From contig NZ_JASAOI010000017.1 in the NCBI RefSeq assembly GCF_029953285.1, positions 62,001 to 126,000 of the forward strand: a stretch of DNA of 64,000 bases. Reading direction: 5' to 3'. Position numbers and translations under genes: made by a program. The notes beneath the pieces are model-generated. The model was given only the letters and a program-made list of their open reading frames with translations, was not told where the DNA came from and did not search any database. This DNA is from Yinghuangia seranimata (GTDB taxonomy: Bacteria > Actinomycetota > Actinomycetes > Streptomycetales > Streptomycetaceae). Of this stretch, positions 45,030-55,335 are shown piece after piece; the first letter of the stretch is position 1, and each line of letters begins with the position of its first letter.

Positions 45030-45905
45030 TCACACCACGTCGAGCCGGTGCCGCTTGGCCTTGGCCGCCCGCTCGGCGAGCCGCTCGTCCGACGGATAGG
45101 CGACCTCTTCGAGCACCAGCCCGTGCGCCGGCGCCACGTGCACAGACGAGTCGCGCACCCCGCGCGCCAGTATCTCCGCAGGCCAGCGCACCTCACGGCG
45201 CCCCGAACCGACCGCCAGCATCGCGCCGACCAGCGAGCGCACCATGTTGTGGCAGAACGCGTCCGCCCGCACCGACGCCACCAGCAGCGGCAGGTAGCCG
45301 GGGCCCGCGTCCGCCTCACCGGGCGTCTCACGCACCCAGTGGAACTCCTTCAGGCAGCGCACCGTGCTCGCGCCCTCGCGCCGCTTGCAGTACGCCGCGA
45401 AGTCGTGGTCGCCGAGCAGCAGGCCGGCCGCCTCGTTCATGCGCGCCACGTCCAGCGGCTGGTCGTACCAGACCACGTGCGCGCGCCGCAGCGGGTCGAC
45501 ACCGCCGGGAGCGTCGCTGACGCGGTACGCGTAACGCCGCCACTCGGCCGCGAAGCGCGCGTCGAAGCCCTCCGGGGCCACCGACACCGCGCGGACCCGC
45601 ACATCGCGCGGCAGCGTCCCCGACAGCCGCCGCACCAGCTGGTGGCCGTCCATCGTCCACGTGTCCGCGGGGATGTCCACATGCGCCACCTGGCCGCGCG
45701 CGTGCACGCCCGCGTCCGTCCGCCCCGCCACCGTCAGCTGCGCCGGCTCGGGCAGCCTCAGGACCGTCGTGAGCGCCTGTTCCAGGACGCCCTGCACGGT
45801 CCGCAGCCCCGGCTGGCGCGCCCAGCCCGAGAACTCGGCCCCGTCGTAGGCCAGATCGAGGCGCAGCCGCACCGGATCCGTGGTCACGTTCGTCGTCATC
45901 CCCAT
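45030..45905 (-). CDS. truA: tRNA pseudouridine synthase A
   Basis: Forms pseudouridine at positions 38-40 of tRNA anticodon arms. The catalytic Asp lies in [16 protein letters not shown]; other blocks are [30 protein letters not shown] and [16 protein letters not shown]. Start ATG 45905 is chosen; an ATG two codons later (45899) is equally possible and the ribosome site does not decide. About 291 residues. Last gene of the alpha operon transcript, after rplQ and a hairpin. Confidence 0.95.
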   Translation of the reverse strand: MGMTTNVTTDPVRLRLDLAYDGAEFSGWARQPGLRTVQGVLEQALTTVLRLPEPAQLTVAGRTDAGVHARGQVAHVDIPADTWTMDGHQLVRRLSGTLPRDVRVRAVSVAPEGFDARFAAEWRRYAYRVSDAPGGVDPLRRAHVVWYDQPLDVARMNEAAGLLLGDHDFAAYCKRREGASTVRCLKEFHWVRETPGEADAGPGYLPLLVASVRADAFCHNMVRSLVGAMLAVGSGRREVRWPAEILARGVRDSSVHVAPAHGLVLEEVAYPSDERLAERAAKAKRHRLDVV

Positions 45906-45939
45906 CACATCGCCGCCCACCGCACCCCCGACAACGCCA

Positions 45940-45977
45940 CGGGCCCGCCCCCGCCCCGAAGGGTGGGAACGGGCCCG
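45940..45977 (-). terminator. Hairpin between rplQ and truA
   Basis: Arms 45940-45956 and 45961-45977 form a 17-pair stem with G-T pairs and one mismatch, CGAA loop. It may attenuate transcription into truA. Confidence 0.6.
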
Positions 45978-45996
45978 CATGCTGTCAGAGAGACGC

Positions 45997-46521
45997 TCAG
46001 GCGTCCTTCTCCGTCTCGGCGGCCTCGGGGGCCTCCTCAGCGGCCTCGGCGGCGGGGGCCTCGGTCTCCTCGACCTTGGTCTCCTCGGCCTTCTTGGCCT
46101 CCTGCTCCTTGACGGAGCGCTTGGTCGCGGCCTCGGCCTCGCCCACCGCGGTCTGCGCCACGGTCAGCGCCTCGACCAGCTCGATGACGGCCATCGGCGC
46201 GTTGTCGCCCTTGCGGTTCCCGATCTTGGTGATGCGGGTGTAGCCGCCGGGACGGTTCGCGTAACGCGGGCCGATCTCCTCGAACAGCGTGTGCACGACG
46301 CTCTTGTCGCGGACGACCGTGAGCACCTGACGACGCGCGTGCAGGTCGCCGCGCTTCGCCTTCGTGATCAGCTTCTCCGCGACCGGACGCAGGCGGCGCG
46401 CCTTCGCCTCGGTCGTGGTGATGCGGCCGTGCTCGAACAGCGCGGTCGCCAGGCCCGAGAGGAGCAGACGCTCGTGGGCCGGACCGCCGCCGAGACGGGC
46501 TCCCTTTGCGGGACGGGGCAT
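45997..46521 (-). CDS. rplQ: 50S ribosomal protein L17 (bL17)
   Basis: Large-subunit protein near the exit tunnel. [28 protein letters not shown]-type N-terminus (here read as two blocks, [16 protein letters not shown] and [20 protein letters not shown]) and [17 protein letters not shown]. Length 174 versus about 127 in E. coli, owing to a Glu/Ala-rich actinobacterial tail. Downstream of rpoA. Confidence 0.97.
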   Translation of the reverse strand: MPRPAKGARLGGGPAHERLLLSGLATALFEHGRITTTEAKARRLRPVAEKLITKAKRGDLHARRQVLTVVRDKSVVHTLFEEIGPRYANRPGGYTRITKIGNRKGDNAPMAVIELVEALTVAQTAVGEAEAATKRSVKEQEAKKAEETKVEETEAPAAEAAEEAPEAAETEKDA

Positions 46522-46688
46522 TGCTTTCTCCTTGGTATCCCTGCACCGGCCGTATCAGGTACCGGTGTCAGTCCGCCCGGGCCGGACGGCCCGGGCGCGA
46601 GCCCCCGGCGGGTGCGCAGGGGGCGGTCCGCACCGGCGGGCCCGAGGGCCCGCCGACACGACGTTCTTGTGAGTCCCTAAGCGGGGGC

Positions 46689-47705
46689 TCAGTACTGCTC
46701 GGTCTCCGCGAAACCGTGGTCGTCCTCGTCGCCGAAGCTGTCGGCCGCGGCGGTCGGGTCGAATCCGGGCGGGCTGTCCTTGAGCGCCAGGCCCATGCCG
46801 GCCAGCTTCGCCTTGACCTCGTCGATGGACTTCGCACCGAAGTTGCGGATGTCCAGCAGGTCCGCCTCGCTGCGCGCCACGAGCTCACCCACGGTGTGGA
46901 TGCCCTCGCGCTTGAGGCAGTTGTACGAGCGGACGGTGAGCTCGAGCTCCTCGATCGGCAGCGCCAGGTCGGCCGCCAGGGCGGCGTCCGTCGGCGACGG
47001 GCCCATGTCGATGCCCTCGGCGTCGACGTTGAGCTCGCGGGCCAGGCCGAACAGCTCGACCAGGGTCTTGCCGGCCGACGCCATCGCGTCACGCGGACGC
47101 ATCGACGGCTTGGTCTCGACGTCCACGATCAGCTTGTCGAAGTCCGTGCGCTGCTCGACACGGGTCGCCTCGACCTTGTACGTGACCTTCATGACGGGCG
47201 AGTAGATCGAGTCGACCGGGATCCGGCCGATCTCCTGCCCCGCCTGCTTGTTCTGCACCGCGGAGACGTAGCCGCGACCGCGCTCGACGGTCAGCTCCAT
47301 CTCCAGCTTGCCCTTGGCGTTCAGCGTCGCGAGGACCAGGTCGGGGTTGTGCACCTCGACACCGGCGGGCGGCGCGATGTCGCCGGCGGTGACCACACCC
47401 GGGCCCTGCTTGCGCAGGTACATCACGACCGGCTCGTCGTGCTCCGAGGAGACGACCAGCTGCTTGATGTTGAGGATGAGGTCGGTGACGTCCTCCTTGA
47501 CGCCCGGCACGGTGGTGAACTCGTGCAGGACGCCGTCGATGCGGATGCTGGTGACAGCGGCACCCGGGATCGACGAGAGAAGCGTGCGACGGAGCGAGTT
47601 GCCGAGGGTGTAGCCGAAGCCGGGCTCCAGCGGCTCGATGACGAACCGGGACCGGAACTCGTCGACGACGTCCTCGGTCAGCGTGGGACGCTGCGCGATA
47701 AGCAT
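46689..47705 (-). CDS. rpoA: DNA-directed RNA polymerase alpha subunit
   Basis: Assembly platform and activator contact of RNA polymerase. N-terminal domain: [31 protein letters not shown]-type assembly region ([14 protein letters not shown]). C-terminal domain after residue 245: [20 protein letters not shown] and [17 protein letters not shown], the DNA- and activator-binding alphaCTD. Length 338. Follows rpsD across a hairpin and precedes rplQ. Confidence 0.98.
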   Translation of the reverse strand: MLIAQRPTLTEDVVDEFRSRFVIEPLEPGFGYTLGNSLRRTLLSSIPGAAVTSIRIDGVLHEFTTVPGVKEDVTDLILNIKQLVVSSEHDEPVVMYLRKQGPGVVTAGDIAPPAGVEVHNPDLVLATLNAKGKLEMELTVERGRGYVSAVQNKQAGQEIGRIPVDSIYSPVMKVTYKVEATRVEQRTDFDKLIVDVETKPSMRPRDAMASAGKTLVELFGLARELNVDAEGIDMGPSPTDAALAADLALPIEELELTVRSYNCLKREGIHTVGELVARSEADLLDIRNFGAKSIDEVKAKLAGMGLALKDSPPGFDPTAAADSFGDEDDHGFAETEQY

Positions 47706-47764
47706 GGTTTTCCTCCATGTCTTCGGTGCCCGCTATATGACACCGACGGCTATGGCAAGGGTAC

Positions 47765-47792
47765 GGGCGGAACGGTCGAAACCGTTCCGCCC
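47765..47792 (-). terminator. UUCG-capped hairpin between rpsD and rpoA
   Basis: Perfect 12-base stem (47765-47776 with 47781-47792). On the minus-strand RNA the loop is the stable UUCG tetraloop. A T run lies only on the plus-strand side, so it is more likely an attenuator or RNA-processing/stability element within the operon than a full terminator. Confidence 0.6.
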
Positions 47793-47830
47793 GAGCCCTT
47801 TTTCCCGGCTTGCGCCGGGATGTCGGCCTA

Positions 47831-48457
47831 CTACTTGGAGTAGAGCTCGACGATGAGCTGCTCCTGGACCTGCGTGTCGATGACCTGACGCGCGGGCAGG
47901 GAGTGCACGAGGATGCGCATCTTGCTCGGGATGACCTCAAGCCACGCCGGAACAGGACGCTCGCCGGCCTCGGCACGGGCGACCACGAACGGGGTCAGCT
48001 CGAGCGAGTCCTTGCGGACCTCGACGATGTCGTTCTCGCTGACGCGAGCCGACGGGATGTCCGTCTTGGTGCCGTTGACCAGGATGTGGCCGTGGCGGAC
48101 CAGCTGACGGGCGTGGTCACGCGACTTGGCGAAGCCCGCGCGGTAGACCACGTTGTCCAGACGGGACTCGAGGATGCGAAGCAGGTTCTCGCCGGTCTTG
48201 CCCTGCTTGCGGTTCGCCTCCTCGTAGTAGCCGCGGAACTGCTTCTCGAGGACGCCGTAGATGCGCGCGCACTTCTGCTTCTCGCGCATCTGCAGCAGGT
48301 ACTCGCTGTCCTTGGTGCGGCCGCGGCCGTGCTCACCCGGCGGGTACGGACGGATCTCGATCGGGCACTTCGGGCCCTCACACTTGCTGCCCTTGAGGAA
48401 CAGCTTCATCTTCTCGCGACGGCAGCGCTTGCAGTCAGCGCCGGTGTAACGCGCCAT
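47831..48457 (-). CDS. rpsD: 30S ribosomal protein S4 (uS4), zinc form
   Basis: Primary 16S rRNA-binding protein. Zn ribbon cysteines Cys9, Cys12, Cys26 and Cys31 at the N-terminus mark the C+ paralogue; S4 domain in RLDNVVYRAGFAKSRDHARQ (RNA-binding). Length 208. Between rpsK and rpoA. Confidence 0.97.
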   Translation of the reverse strand: MARYTGADCKRCRREKMKLFLKGSKCEGPKCPIEIRPYPPGEHGRGRTKDSEYLLQMREKQKCARIYGVLEKQFRGYYEEANRKQGKTGENLLRILESRLDNVVYRAGFAKSRDHARQLVRHGHILVNGTKTDIPSARVSENDIVEVRKDSLELTPFVVARAEAGERPVPAWLEVIPSKMRILVHSLPARQVIDTQVQEQLIVELYSK

Positions 48458-48485
48458 GGTTCTAGTACTCCTACTCAGCTACAGG

Positions 48486-48887
48486 TCAGACGCGGCGGCG
48501 CTTGGGCGGGCGGCAGCCGTTGTGCGGCACGGGGGTGACGTCCTGGATGGAACCCACCTCGAGGCCGGTGGCCTGGAGCGAGCGGATGGCGGTCTCACGA
48601 CCGGAACCCGGGCCCTTGACGAAGACATCGACCTTGCGCATGCCGTGCTCCTGGGCACGACGGGCGGCCGACTCGGCGGCCATCTGCGCGGCGAACGGGG
48701 TCGACTTGCGCGAGCCCTTGAAGCCCACGTGGCCCGCGGAGGCCCACGAGATCACGTTGCCGTTGGGGTCCGTGATCGACACGATCGTGTTGTTGAACGT
48801 GCTCTTGATGTGGGCGTGCCCGTGAGCGACGTTCTTCTTTTCCTTGCGGCGCACCTTCTTGGCGCCGGTGCGGCTCTTGGGAGGCAT
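48486..48887 (-). CDS. rpsK: 30S ribosomal protein S11 (uS11)
   Basis: Platform protein of the small subunit, 133 residues. [39 protein letters not shown] and [17 protein letters not shown] are diagnostic. 28 bases before rpsD. Confidence 0.98.
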   Translation of the reverse strand: MPPKSRTGAKKVRRKEKKNVAHGHAHIKSTFNNTIVSITDPNGNVISWASAGHVGFKGSRKSTPFAAQMAAESAARRAQEHGMRKVDVFVKGPGSGRETAIRSLQATGLEVGSIQDVTPVPHNGCRPPKRRRV

Positions 48888-48956
48888 CTGCTGGAAACTC
48901 CTGAGGTCGTCGGTCCGCTGACGTAATGCGGGCCGTCATGATCCGGCCTAAGCGGA

Positions 48957-49337
48957 CTACTTCTTGCCCGGCTTCTTCTTGCCGGCGATGGCGCGACGCG
49001 GGCCCTTGCGGGTACGCGCGTTGGTGTGGGTGCGCTGACCGCGGACCGGGAGGCCGCGGCGGTGACGCAGGCCCTCGTAGCAGCCGATCTCGACCTTGCG
49101 GCGGATGTCGGCCTGGACCTCACGGCGGAGGTCACCCTCGACGCGGTAGTTCGCGTCGATCCAGTCGCGCAGCTTGACGAGGTCGTCCTCGGTCAGGTCG
49201 CGCACGCGCGTGTCCGGGTTGACGCCGGTGTTGCTCAGGGTCTCCAGCGCGCGGGTGCGACCGACGCCGAAGATGTAGGTGAGTGCGACCTCGACCCGCT
49301 TTTCGCGGGGCAGGTCTACGCCGACGAGGCGTGCCAT
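48957..49337 (-). CDS. rpsM: 30S ribosomal protein S13 (uS13)
   Basis: Head protein contacting L5 and t[33 protein letters not shown] and [19 protein letters not shown] are the signatures. 126 residues from the ATG at 49337; the frame extends to 49376 without support. Confidence 0.97.
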   Translation of the reverse strand: MARLVGVDLPREKRVEVALTYIFGVGRTRALETLSNTGVNPDTRVRDLTEDDLVKLRDWIDANYRVEGDLRREVQADIRRKVEIGCYEGLRHRRGLPVRGQRTHTNARTRKGPRRAIAGKKKPGKK

Positions 49338-49540
49338 GTACAGGCTCCTGTAGTTGTCGGAGGTCTTGCGCAACACCGGTCCGGAAGGCCGATAGCAACG
49401 GTCCTTCGGTCCCCGGCCTCCTGCCGGGGGTGGCGTCCCGCGCCTGGTAACTGCGGGGGTCGGGTGCTGCGTCTCTTACGTGGTGCGTCGCGCGACGATC
49501 TCGTGCCGCGTGCGCGGTGCTCTGCTCGGGGACCCGGAGG

Positions 49541-49654
49541 TCAGCCCTGGCGCTGCTTGTGACGCAGGTTCTCGCAGATCACCATGACCCGGCCGTGACG
49601 GCGGATCACCTTGCACTTGTCACAGATCTTCTTGACGCTCGGCTTGACCTTCAT
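49541..49654 (-). CDS. rpmJ: 50S ribosomal protein L36 (bL36)
   Basis: Very small zinc-binding large-subunit protein, 37 residues ([20 protein letters not shown] ... [10 protein letters not shown]). Zn ligands Cys11, Cys14, Cys27 and His32 are intact, so this is the zinc (C+) form. Sits between infA and rpsM, the conserved order. Confidence 0.97.
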   Translation of the reverse strand: MKVKPSVKKICDKCKVIRRHGRVMVICENLRHKQRQG

Positions 49655-49754
49655 GGATTCTCCGGTACGTGCTGACGAGGGCGCCGTCAGGCACCCTCAT
49701 CGCCGAGGCGGTTGTCGGGCTCGCTCCCGCACCCAGCAGGGCGCGTCGGCTCGC

Positions 49755-49976
49755 CTACTTGTAGCGGTAGACGATGCGGCCACGGGTCAGGTCGTACGGG
49801 CTCAGCTCGACGACAACCCGGTCGTCCGGGAGGATCCGGATGTAGTGCATCCGCATCTTCCCGCTGATGTGCGCGAGGACCTTGTGCCCGTTCTGCAGTT
49901 CTACGCGAAACATTGCGTTGGGCAGAGACTCGATGACGGTGCCCTCGATCTCAATGGCCCCTTGCTTCTTGGGCAT
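49755..49976 (-). CDS. infA: Translation initiation factor IF-1
   Basis: OB-fold factor that binds the ribosomal A site, 73 residues. [34 protein letters not shown] and [18 protein letters not shown] are diagnostic. Heads the infA-rpmJ-rpsM-rpsK-rpsD-rpoA-rplQ cluster; the 178-base gap upstream likely has its promoter. Confidence 0.98.
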   Translation of the reverse strand: MPKKQGAIEIEGTVIESLPNAMFRVELQNGHKVLAHISGKMRMHYIRILPDDRVVVELSPYDLTRGRIVYRYK

Positions 49977-50154
49977 GTCCTCCGCGCTTCATCTACTCGG
50001 GATCATCTACCGTCGGCTCTGACTGCTCCGCGGACACCCTCGGACCACCCACTCGGTGAGCGTCTGCCTGAGGCGTGCCAAAAAGCGGCTACAGATAAGC
50101 CGACGAGTCAGTCTAAGGCACGCACCCGTGTGATGGGAAACCGGGCCCGGGACC

Positions 50155-50493
50155 CTAGACCAAAAGCAGCGTGACGCACAACGCGACGAGCAGGAGCAGC
50201 ATTCCCGCGCAGCCGCCTCGCCTGGCCGGGGCCGCGCCGCCGTCGGAGGACGTGCCGTCCACGGGGAGCCCGCCTCCCGCGGGCCGCGGCTGCTCGCTGT
50301 CGTGCGATGTGTCGCGCCGCGTCGGCAGGCCGTGCAGCACCGCGTCCAGCTCCCCGGCGGTCGTCGCCGCCCGGACCCGGCGCAACCGCGCCTGGTAGTC
50401 CGTCAACGACAGCCGGCCGGCCGCCATGTGCTCGCGCAGGACCGCCGTCACCCGCTCGCGGTCCGCGTCCCCCACCGCCCCGTCAGCACCCAT
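50155..50493 (-). CDS. DUF1707 (SHOCT-like) small membrane protein
   Basis: 112-residue protein with an N-terminal DUF1707 domain (about 8-58: DADRERVTAVLREHMAAGRL and TDYQARLRRVRAATTAGELDAVL), a disordered Gly/Ser linker, and a C-terminal hydrophobic end (MLLLLVALCVTLLLV) that would make it tail-anchored. DUF1707 proteins are common in actinobacteria and of unknown role. Its ATG is 12 bases after the map stop, so it is probably the last gene of secY-adk-map. Confidence 0.8.
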   Translation of the reverse strand: MGADGAVGDADRERVTAVLREHMAAGRLSLTDYQARLRRVRAATTAGELDAVLHGLPTRRDTSHDSEQPRPAGGGLPVDGTSSDGGAAPARRGGCAGMLLLLVALCVTLLLV

Positions 50494-50504
50494 GGCACCG
50501 AAGG

Positions 50505-51296
50505 CTACTTCGGCAGGCTGGTCAGGACGACCGGGCCGTCCTCCGTCACCGCGATGGAGTGCTCCCAGTGCGACGCGTAACCGCCCGCGCTGGTCTTGAC
50601 CGTCCACTCGTCCGGCATGGTGAACGTCGCCGGCTTGCCCAGCGTCACCATCGGCTCGATCGCCAGGCACACGCCCGGCAGCAGCTCGGGACCCTGGCCC
50701 GGACGGCCGTAGTTGAGGATGTGCGGGTCCTGGTGCATCTCGGTGCCGATGCCGTGGCCGCCGTAGTCCTCGACGATGCCGTACTGGCCGCCGCCGAGCG
50801 GCGTGTTCGCGCGGATCGCCTTCTCCACCGCGTGGCTGATGTCGGTGAGCCGGCCGCCGGGCTTCGCCGCGGCGATGCCCGCCCACATCGACTCCTCGCA
50901 CACCCGGCTGAGCTCCGCCAGCTCGTCCTCGACCGTGCCGACCGCGACGGTGATCGCCGAGTCGCCGTGCCAGCCGTCGAGGATCGCGCCGCAGTCGATC
51001 GAGATGAGGTCGCCCTCGCGCAGCGGCGCGTCGTCCGGGATGCCGTGCACCACCACGTCGTTCACGGACGCGCAGATCGACGCCGGGAAGCCGTGGTAGC
51101 CCTTGAACGACGGGATCGCCCCGGCCCCGCGGATCGAGGCCTCGGCGAGCGCGTCCAGCTCACGCGTCGTGATGCCCGGCACCGCGGCCGCCCGCAGCTT
51201 CTGCAGCGTCTCCGCCACCACCGCGCCCGCCAGCCGCATCTTCTCGATCTGCTGCGGGGTCTTCCGCTCGATCTTGGAACGCCGCCTCTTGATCAC
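50505..51296 (-). CDS. map: Methionine aminopeptidase, type I
   Basis: Removes the N-terminal Met from nascent proteins. Metal-binding residues are in SIDCGAILDGWHGDSA (two Asp), GGHGIGTEMHQDP (His), AIEPMVTLG (Glu) and HWEHSIAV (Glu). Length 263. In the secY-adk-map arrangement conserved in Gram-positives, 171 bases after adk with a hairpin between. Confidence 0.97.
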   Translation of the reverse strand: MIKRRRSKIERKTPQQIEKMRLAGAVVAETLQKLRAAAVPGITTRELDALAEASIRGAGAIPSFKGYHGFPASICASVNDVVVHGIPDDAPLREGDLISIDCGAILDGWHGDSAITVAVGTVEDELAELSRVCEESMWAGIAAAKPGGRLTDISHAVEKAIRANTPLGGGQYGIVEDYGGHGIGTEMHQDPHILNYGRPGQGPELLPGVCLAIEPMVTLGKPATFTMPDEWTVKTSAGGYASHWEHSIAVTEDGPVVLTSLPK

Positions 51297-51399
51297 TGGG
51301 CCGCTGTCCTTCCGCGCCGCCTAGGGCGCTCTCGTGCCGCCGGCGATGCCGCCGGGCCGGAATGTGCCGAGGTCCTCTACCCGCTCCGAAACGCGAACA

Positions 51400-51427
51400 T
51401 GGGCGACCCGGATTCCCGGATCGCCCA
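51400..51427 (-). terminator. Weak hairpin between adk and map
   Basis: TGGGCGACCCGG (51400-51411) pairs with CCGGATCGCCCA with one mismatch. No U run; possibly attenuation or RNA processing. Confidence 0.45.
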
Positions 51428-51467
51428 CGCCCCGCGGCCGCGGACGGCCGCTCGGTCCCGCGTGTGC

Positions 51468-52124
51468 TCAGTCCTGCTTGTACGGCTTGAGCGCGGTCAT
51501 CGCGCGCTCGGTCACGTCACTCACCCGACCGGTGGCTTCGATGACCACGAGGATCCCCTGCTCGGAGTAGTAGCCGATCAACGGCTCGGTCTGCTCCTTG
51601 TAGACGTCCAGACGGTGCTTCACCGTCTCCTCGCGGTCGTCGTCGCGCTGGTAGAGCTCGCTGCCGCACTCGTCGCAGATACCGTCGACGGCCGGCGGGT
51701 CGAACACGATGTGGCACACGTGCCCGTGCGCACGGCACTGCCGGCGCCCGGACAGCCGCTGGATGATCTCCTTGGACGGCACCTCGAGCTCGAGGACCGC
51801 GTCAAGCTGCGTACCGTGCTCGGCCAGTATCTCGTCGAGCACCTTCGCCTGCGCCGTGTTGCGCGGGAAGCCGTCCAGCAGGAAGCCGTCCGCGGTGTCC
51901 GGCTGACCGAGCCGGTCCCGGACCATGCCTATGGTCACTTCGTCGGGGACGAGGTTGCCCGCGTCCATGTACTTCTTGGCTTCGAGGCCGAGGGGAGTGC
52001 CCTGGCCGACGTTGCTCCGGAAGAGGTCGCCCGTCGAGATCGCGGGGATCGACAGGTTGGCGGCGATGAACTGGGCCTGGGTTCCCTTGCCCGCGCCCGG
52101 GGGGCCCACAAGAACGATACGCAT
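51468..52124 (-). CDS. adk: Adenylate kinase
   Basis: Balances ATP, ADP and AMP. P-loop [10 protein letters not shown] (7-16), AMP-binding STGDLFR and DGFPRN, LID region at about 125-165. The LID contains Cys and His residues ([10 protein letters not shown] ... GICDECG), suggesting a zinc-stabilised LID as in many Gram-positive long-form kinases. Length 218. Its start immediately follows the secY stop. Confidence 0.97.
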   Translation of the reverse strand: MRIVLVGPPGAGKGTQAQFIAANLSIPAISTGDLFRSNVGQGTPLGLEAKKYMDAGNLVPDEVTIGMVRDRLGQPDTADGFLLDGFPRNTAQAKVLDEILAEHGTQLDAVLELEVPSKEIIQRLSGRRQCRAHGHVCHIVFDPPAVDGICDECGSELYQRDDDREETVKHRLDVYKEQTEPLIGYYSEQGILVVIEATGRVSDVTERAMTALKPYKQD

Positions 52125-53447
52125 TTAGCGGAGGAAGCCTTCGTAGTTGCGCTGCTGGAGCTGGCTCTCGATCTGCTTCACAGTTTCCAGACCCACTCCC
52201 ACAATGATCAGGATGCTCGTACCACCGAACGGGAAGCTGTTGGTGGAGTCGAAGAGCACGAGCGCGATCATGGGTACGAGCGCGATCATGCCCAGGTAGA
52301 GCGATCCGGGCCACGTGATCCGGGTAAGGATGTAGTTCAGGTACTCCGCAGTCGGTCTGCCGGCGCGGATGCCCGGGATGAACCCACCATACTTCTTCAT
52401 GTTGTCCGCAACTTCCTCGGGGTTGAACGTGATCGCCACGTAGAAGAAGGCGAAGAACACGATCAGCAGGAAGTACGTGACCATGTAAATCGGGTGGTCA
52501 CCCTTGACGAAGTTGTTCCTGATCCACAGCGCCCACCCCGACTTGCTGCCGCTGAACTGAGCGATCAGGGCCGGGATGTAGAGCAGCGAAGAGGCGAAGA
52601 TCACGGGGATGATGCCCGCCTGGTTGACCTTCAGCGGGATGTAGGTCGAGGTTCCGCCGTACGCGCGCCGCCCGATCATCCGCTTGGCGTACTGAACCGG
52701 GATGCGGCGCTGCGCCTGCTCGACGAACACCACCAGGCCGACCATGAGCAGACCCACCGCGATGACGGTGAAGAACGCCACCCAGCCGCCGCCGAGGGTG
52801 CCGGTCTGCTTGATGTTCCAGAGGGCGGAGGGGAAGCCGGCCGCGACCGACACGAACATCAGGACGGACATGCCGTTGCCGATGCCGCGGTCGGTGACCA
52901 GCTCGCCGAGCCACATGATCGTCGAGGTGCCGGCCGTCATCACGCACACCATCACGACGATGCGGAACAGGCTCTGGTCCGGGACGATCTGGGACGGTAC
53001 GCACTCACCGCCGCCGGCGCTGCTAAACAGCGCGCCGCTGCGGGCGGTCGCGACCAGCGCGGTCGACTGGAGGATCGCCAGGGCGATCGTCAGGTACCGG
53101 GTGTACTGGGTGATCTTGGCCGTGCCGGCCTGGCCCTCCTTCTTGAGGGCCTCGAGCCGCGGGATCACCACGGTGAGCAGCTGGAGGATGATGCTCGCCG
53201 TGATGTACGGCATGATCCCCAGCGCGAAGATCGTGAGTTGCAGCAGCGCGCCGCCGCTGAACATGTTCACCAGGCCGAAGAGGCCGCCCTGGTCCGCCGC
53301 GTCGACGCACTTGCGGACCATCTGGAAGGAGACGCCTGGGACCGGGATGTGCGACCCGATCCGGAACAGGACGATGATCCCCAACGTGAAGAGGAGCTTC
53401 TTCCGCAGGTCGGGCGTGCGGAACGCCCGGGCGAACGCGGTGAGCAC
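52125..53447 (-). CDS. secY: Preprotein translocase subunit SecY
   Basis: Channel subunit of the Sec export complex, ten membrane helices, 440 residues. Conserved elements: FTLGIIVLFRIGSHIPVPG (helix 1), plug region SGGALLQLTIFALGIMPYI, and the cytoplasmic loops near KRMIGRRAYGG and GGFIPGIRAGRPT needed for SecA and ribosome contact. GTG at 53447 with AGGAGG four bases upstream. Separated from rplO by a hairpin, so it may have its own promoter in the 214-base gap. Confidence 0.98.
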   Translation of the reverse strand: MLTAFARAFRTPDLRKKLLFTLGIIVLFRIGSHIPVPGVSFQMVRKCVDAADQGGLFGLVNMFSGGALLQLTIFALGIMPYITASIILQLLTVVIPRLEALKKEGQAGTAKITQYTRYLTIALAILQSTALVATARSGALFSSAGGGECVPSQIVPDQSLFRIVVMVCVMTAGTSTIMWLGELVTDRGIGNGMSVLMFVSVAAGFPSALWNIKQTGTLGGGWVAFFTVIAVGLLMVGLVVFVEQAQRRIPVQYAKRMIGRRAYGGTSTYIPLKVNQAGIIPVIFASSLLYIPALIAQFSGSKSGWALWIRNNFVKGDHPIYMVTYFLLIVFFAFFYVAITFNPEEVADNMKKYGGFIPGIRAGRPTAEYLNYILTRITWPGSLYLGMIALVPMIALVLFDSTNSFPFGGTSILIIVGVGLETVKQIESQLQQRNYEGFLR

Positions 53448-53606
53448 ACTGCCTCCTGCGCCTCACCCGTCTGGGGCGAGTCGTTTGATGATCGGTCCCG
53501 TGGTGTACGGGCGGGTTCCCTATGGAACCTCACGGACAATAACAGCGTCAGGCCGCGGAAGTGTCGCACGGACTGTGGGATTTGCGCGCCCACGGCCGGA
53601 GACGAC

Positions 53607-53644
53607 GCAGGGGCGCCACCACCTTACCGGCGTGGCGCCCCTGC
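53607..53644 (-). terminator. Hairpin after rplO (end of spc operon)
   Basis: Perfect 13-base stem (53607-53619 with 53632-53644), 12-base loop, between rplO and secY. No U run follows on the minus strand. Confidence 0.6.
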
Positions 53645-53661
53645 AAAGAAGCCGTTGGCTC

Positions 53662-54114
53662 TCAGACCTCGTCGGTCGAGCCGCCGGCCGCCGCGATCTT
53701 CTCCTTCGCGGAGCCGGAGAAGGCGTTGGCCTTCACGCGGACCGCGACGGTGATCTCGCCCGTACCGAGCACCTTGACCAGCTGGCCCTTGCGGACCGCG
53801 CCCTTGGCCACGAGGTCGTCGACGGTCACGTCGCCACCCTCGGGGAACAGGGCACTGATCTTGTCCAGGTTCACGACCTGGTACTCGGTGCGGAACGGGT
53901 TCTTGAAGCCCTTGAGCTTCGGCAGCCGCATGTGGAGGGGCATCTGCCCACCCTCGAAGCGGGCCGGAACCTGGTAGCGGGCCTTGGTGCCCTTGGTGCC
54001 GCGACCGGCGGTCTTGCCCTTGGAGCCCTCACCACGACCCACGCGGGTCTTGGCGGTCTTGGCGCCGGGGGCGGGCCGCAGGTGGTGCACCTTCAGCGGG
54101 TTCTCAGCACCCAT
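53662..54114 (-). CDS. rplO: 50S ribosomal protein L15 (uL15)
   Basis: Late-assembly large-subunit protein, 150 residues. Gly/Lys-rich N-terminus ([19 protein letters not shown]) and [16 protein letters not shown] core. ATG at 54114; two bases before it ends the rpmD stop, so tightly linked. Last ribosomal gene of the spc operon. Confidence 0.97.
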   Translation of the reverse strand: MGAENPLKVHHLRPAPGAKTAKTRVGRGEGSKGKTAGRGTKGTKARYQVPARFEGGQMPLHMRLPKLKGFKNPFRTEYQVVNLDKISALFPEGGDVTVDDLVAKGAVRKGQLVKVLGTGEITVAVRVKANAFSGSAKEKIAAAGGSTDEV

Positions 54115-54115
54115 G

Positions 54116-54298
54116 TCAGTCCACCTCCTCAACGGTGACGAGGTGCGACACCGTGAAAATCATGCCGCGGATCTCCGGGCGGTCCTCCTTGACGACCACG
54201 TCGTGGACGCGCTTGAGGCCGAGCGAACGGAGAGTGTCGCGCTGGTTCTGCTTGCTCCCGATCTTCGACCGGGTCTGCGTGACCTTGAGACGCGCCAT
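54116..54298 (-). CDS. rpmD: 50S ribosomal protein L30 (uL30)
   Basis: 60-residue large-subunit protein, [20 protein letters not shown] followed by [20 protein letters not shown]. Its ATG overlaps the rpsE stop as ATGA. Confidence 0.97.
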   Translation of the reverse strand: MARLKVTQTRSKIGSKQNQRDTLRSLGLKRVHDVVVKEDRPEIRGMIFTVSHLVTVEEVD

Positions 54299-54903
54299 CA
54301 CGCACCCACTCCCGCGCGGGCACGCAGCAGGGCGGCCGGGGCCACGTCCTCCAGCGGAAGCCCGCGGCGAGCCGCGATCTCCTCGGGACGCTGGAGACCC
54401 TTGAGGGCCGCCACCGTCGCGTGAACGATGTTGATCGCGTTGTCCGAGCCGAGCGACTTGCTCAGCACGTCGTGGATGCCGGCGCACTCGAGCACGGCGC
54501 GCACGGGGCCACCGGCGATGACACCGGTACCCGGCGAAGCCGGCTTGAGCAGCACGACACCGGCCGCAGCCTCACCCTGGATCGGGTGCGGGATGGTGCC
54601 CTGGATACGGGGGACCTTGAAGAAGTGCTTCTTGGCCTCCTCCACACCCTTGGCGATGGCGGCCGGCACCTCCTTGGCCTTGCCGTAACCGACACCCACG
54701 GTGCCGTCACCGTCGCCCACCACGACGAGCGCGGTGAAGCTGAAGCGGCGGCCACCCTTGACTACCTTGGCCACACGGTTGATCGCGACGACGCGCTCGA
54801 CGTAGGCGGTCTTCTCGACGGCGGCGCCGCCATCGCGCCGATCCCGCCGGTCCCGACGCTCGCCGCCGCCGGCGCCGCCACCGCGGCGCTGGGGTCCAGC
54901 CAT
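54298..54903 (-). CDS. rpsE: 30S ribosomal protein S5 (uS5)
   Basis: Fidelity-related small-subunit protein, 201 residues (about 35 longer than E. coli through a Gly/Arg-rich N-terminus and an Ala/Arg tail). Core: [35 protein letters not shown] and [22 protein letters not shown] at 54903 after TGAGGA. Confidence 0.97.
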   Translation of the reverse strand: MAGPQRRGGGAGGGERRDRRDRRDGGAAVEKTAYVERVVAINRVAKVVKGGRRFSFTALVVVGDGDGTVGVGYGKAKEVPAAIAKGVEEAKKHFFKVPRIQGTIPHPIQGEAAAGVVLLKPASPGTGVIAGGPVRAVLECAGIHDVLSKSLGSDNAINIVHATVAALKGLQRPEEIAARRGLPLEDVAPAALLRARAGVGA

Positions 54904-54949
54904 CAGAAAATCCTCATCTGTCGTACGAAGCCTGTCCGGACCAGCGGGC

Positions 54950-55333
54950 TCAGAAAGCCAGCCCGTTCTCGCGCGCGGCATCGGCGAGCGCGGCGATACG
55001 GCCGTGGTACTTGTTGCCACCACGGTCGAACACCACGGTCTCGACGCCCGCAGCCTTGGCCCGCTCAGCGACGAGCTCGCCGACCTTGCGCGCCTGTGCG
55101 GTCTTGTCGCCCTCGCCGCCACGGATGGACGTGTCCATCGTCGAGGCGGACGCCAGGGTGACACCGGCCAGGTCGTCGATGACCTGCGCCACGATGTGAC
55201 GCGTGGAGCGGGTCACGACCAGACGAGGCCGCTGGGGGGTACCGGAAACACGCTTCCGGACCCGGATGTGCCGACGCTTCCGGGAGGTGGCCTTCTTGGC
55301 CACGCCCTTGCCGGCCTTCACACCGACGGCCAT
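54950..55333 (-). CDS. rplR: 50S ribosomal protein L18 (uL18)
   Basis: 5S rRNA-binding protein, 127 residues. [20 protein letters not shown] and the closing [17 protein letters not shown] are typical. Starts two bases after the rplF stop. Confidence 0.97.
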   Translation of the reverse strand: MAVGVKAGKGVAKKATSRKRRHIRVRKRVSGTPQRPRLVVTRSTRHIVAQVIDDLAGVTLASASTMDTSIRGGEGDKTAQARKVGELVAERAKAAGVETVVFDRGGNKYHGRIAALADAARENGLAF

Positions 55334-55335
55334 GC

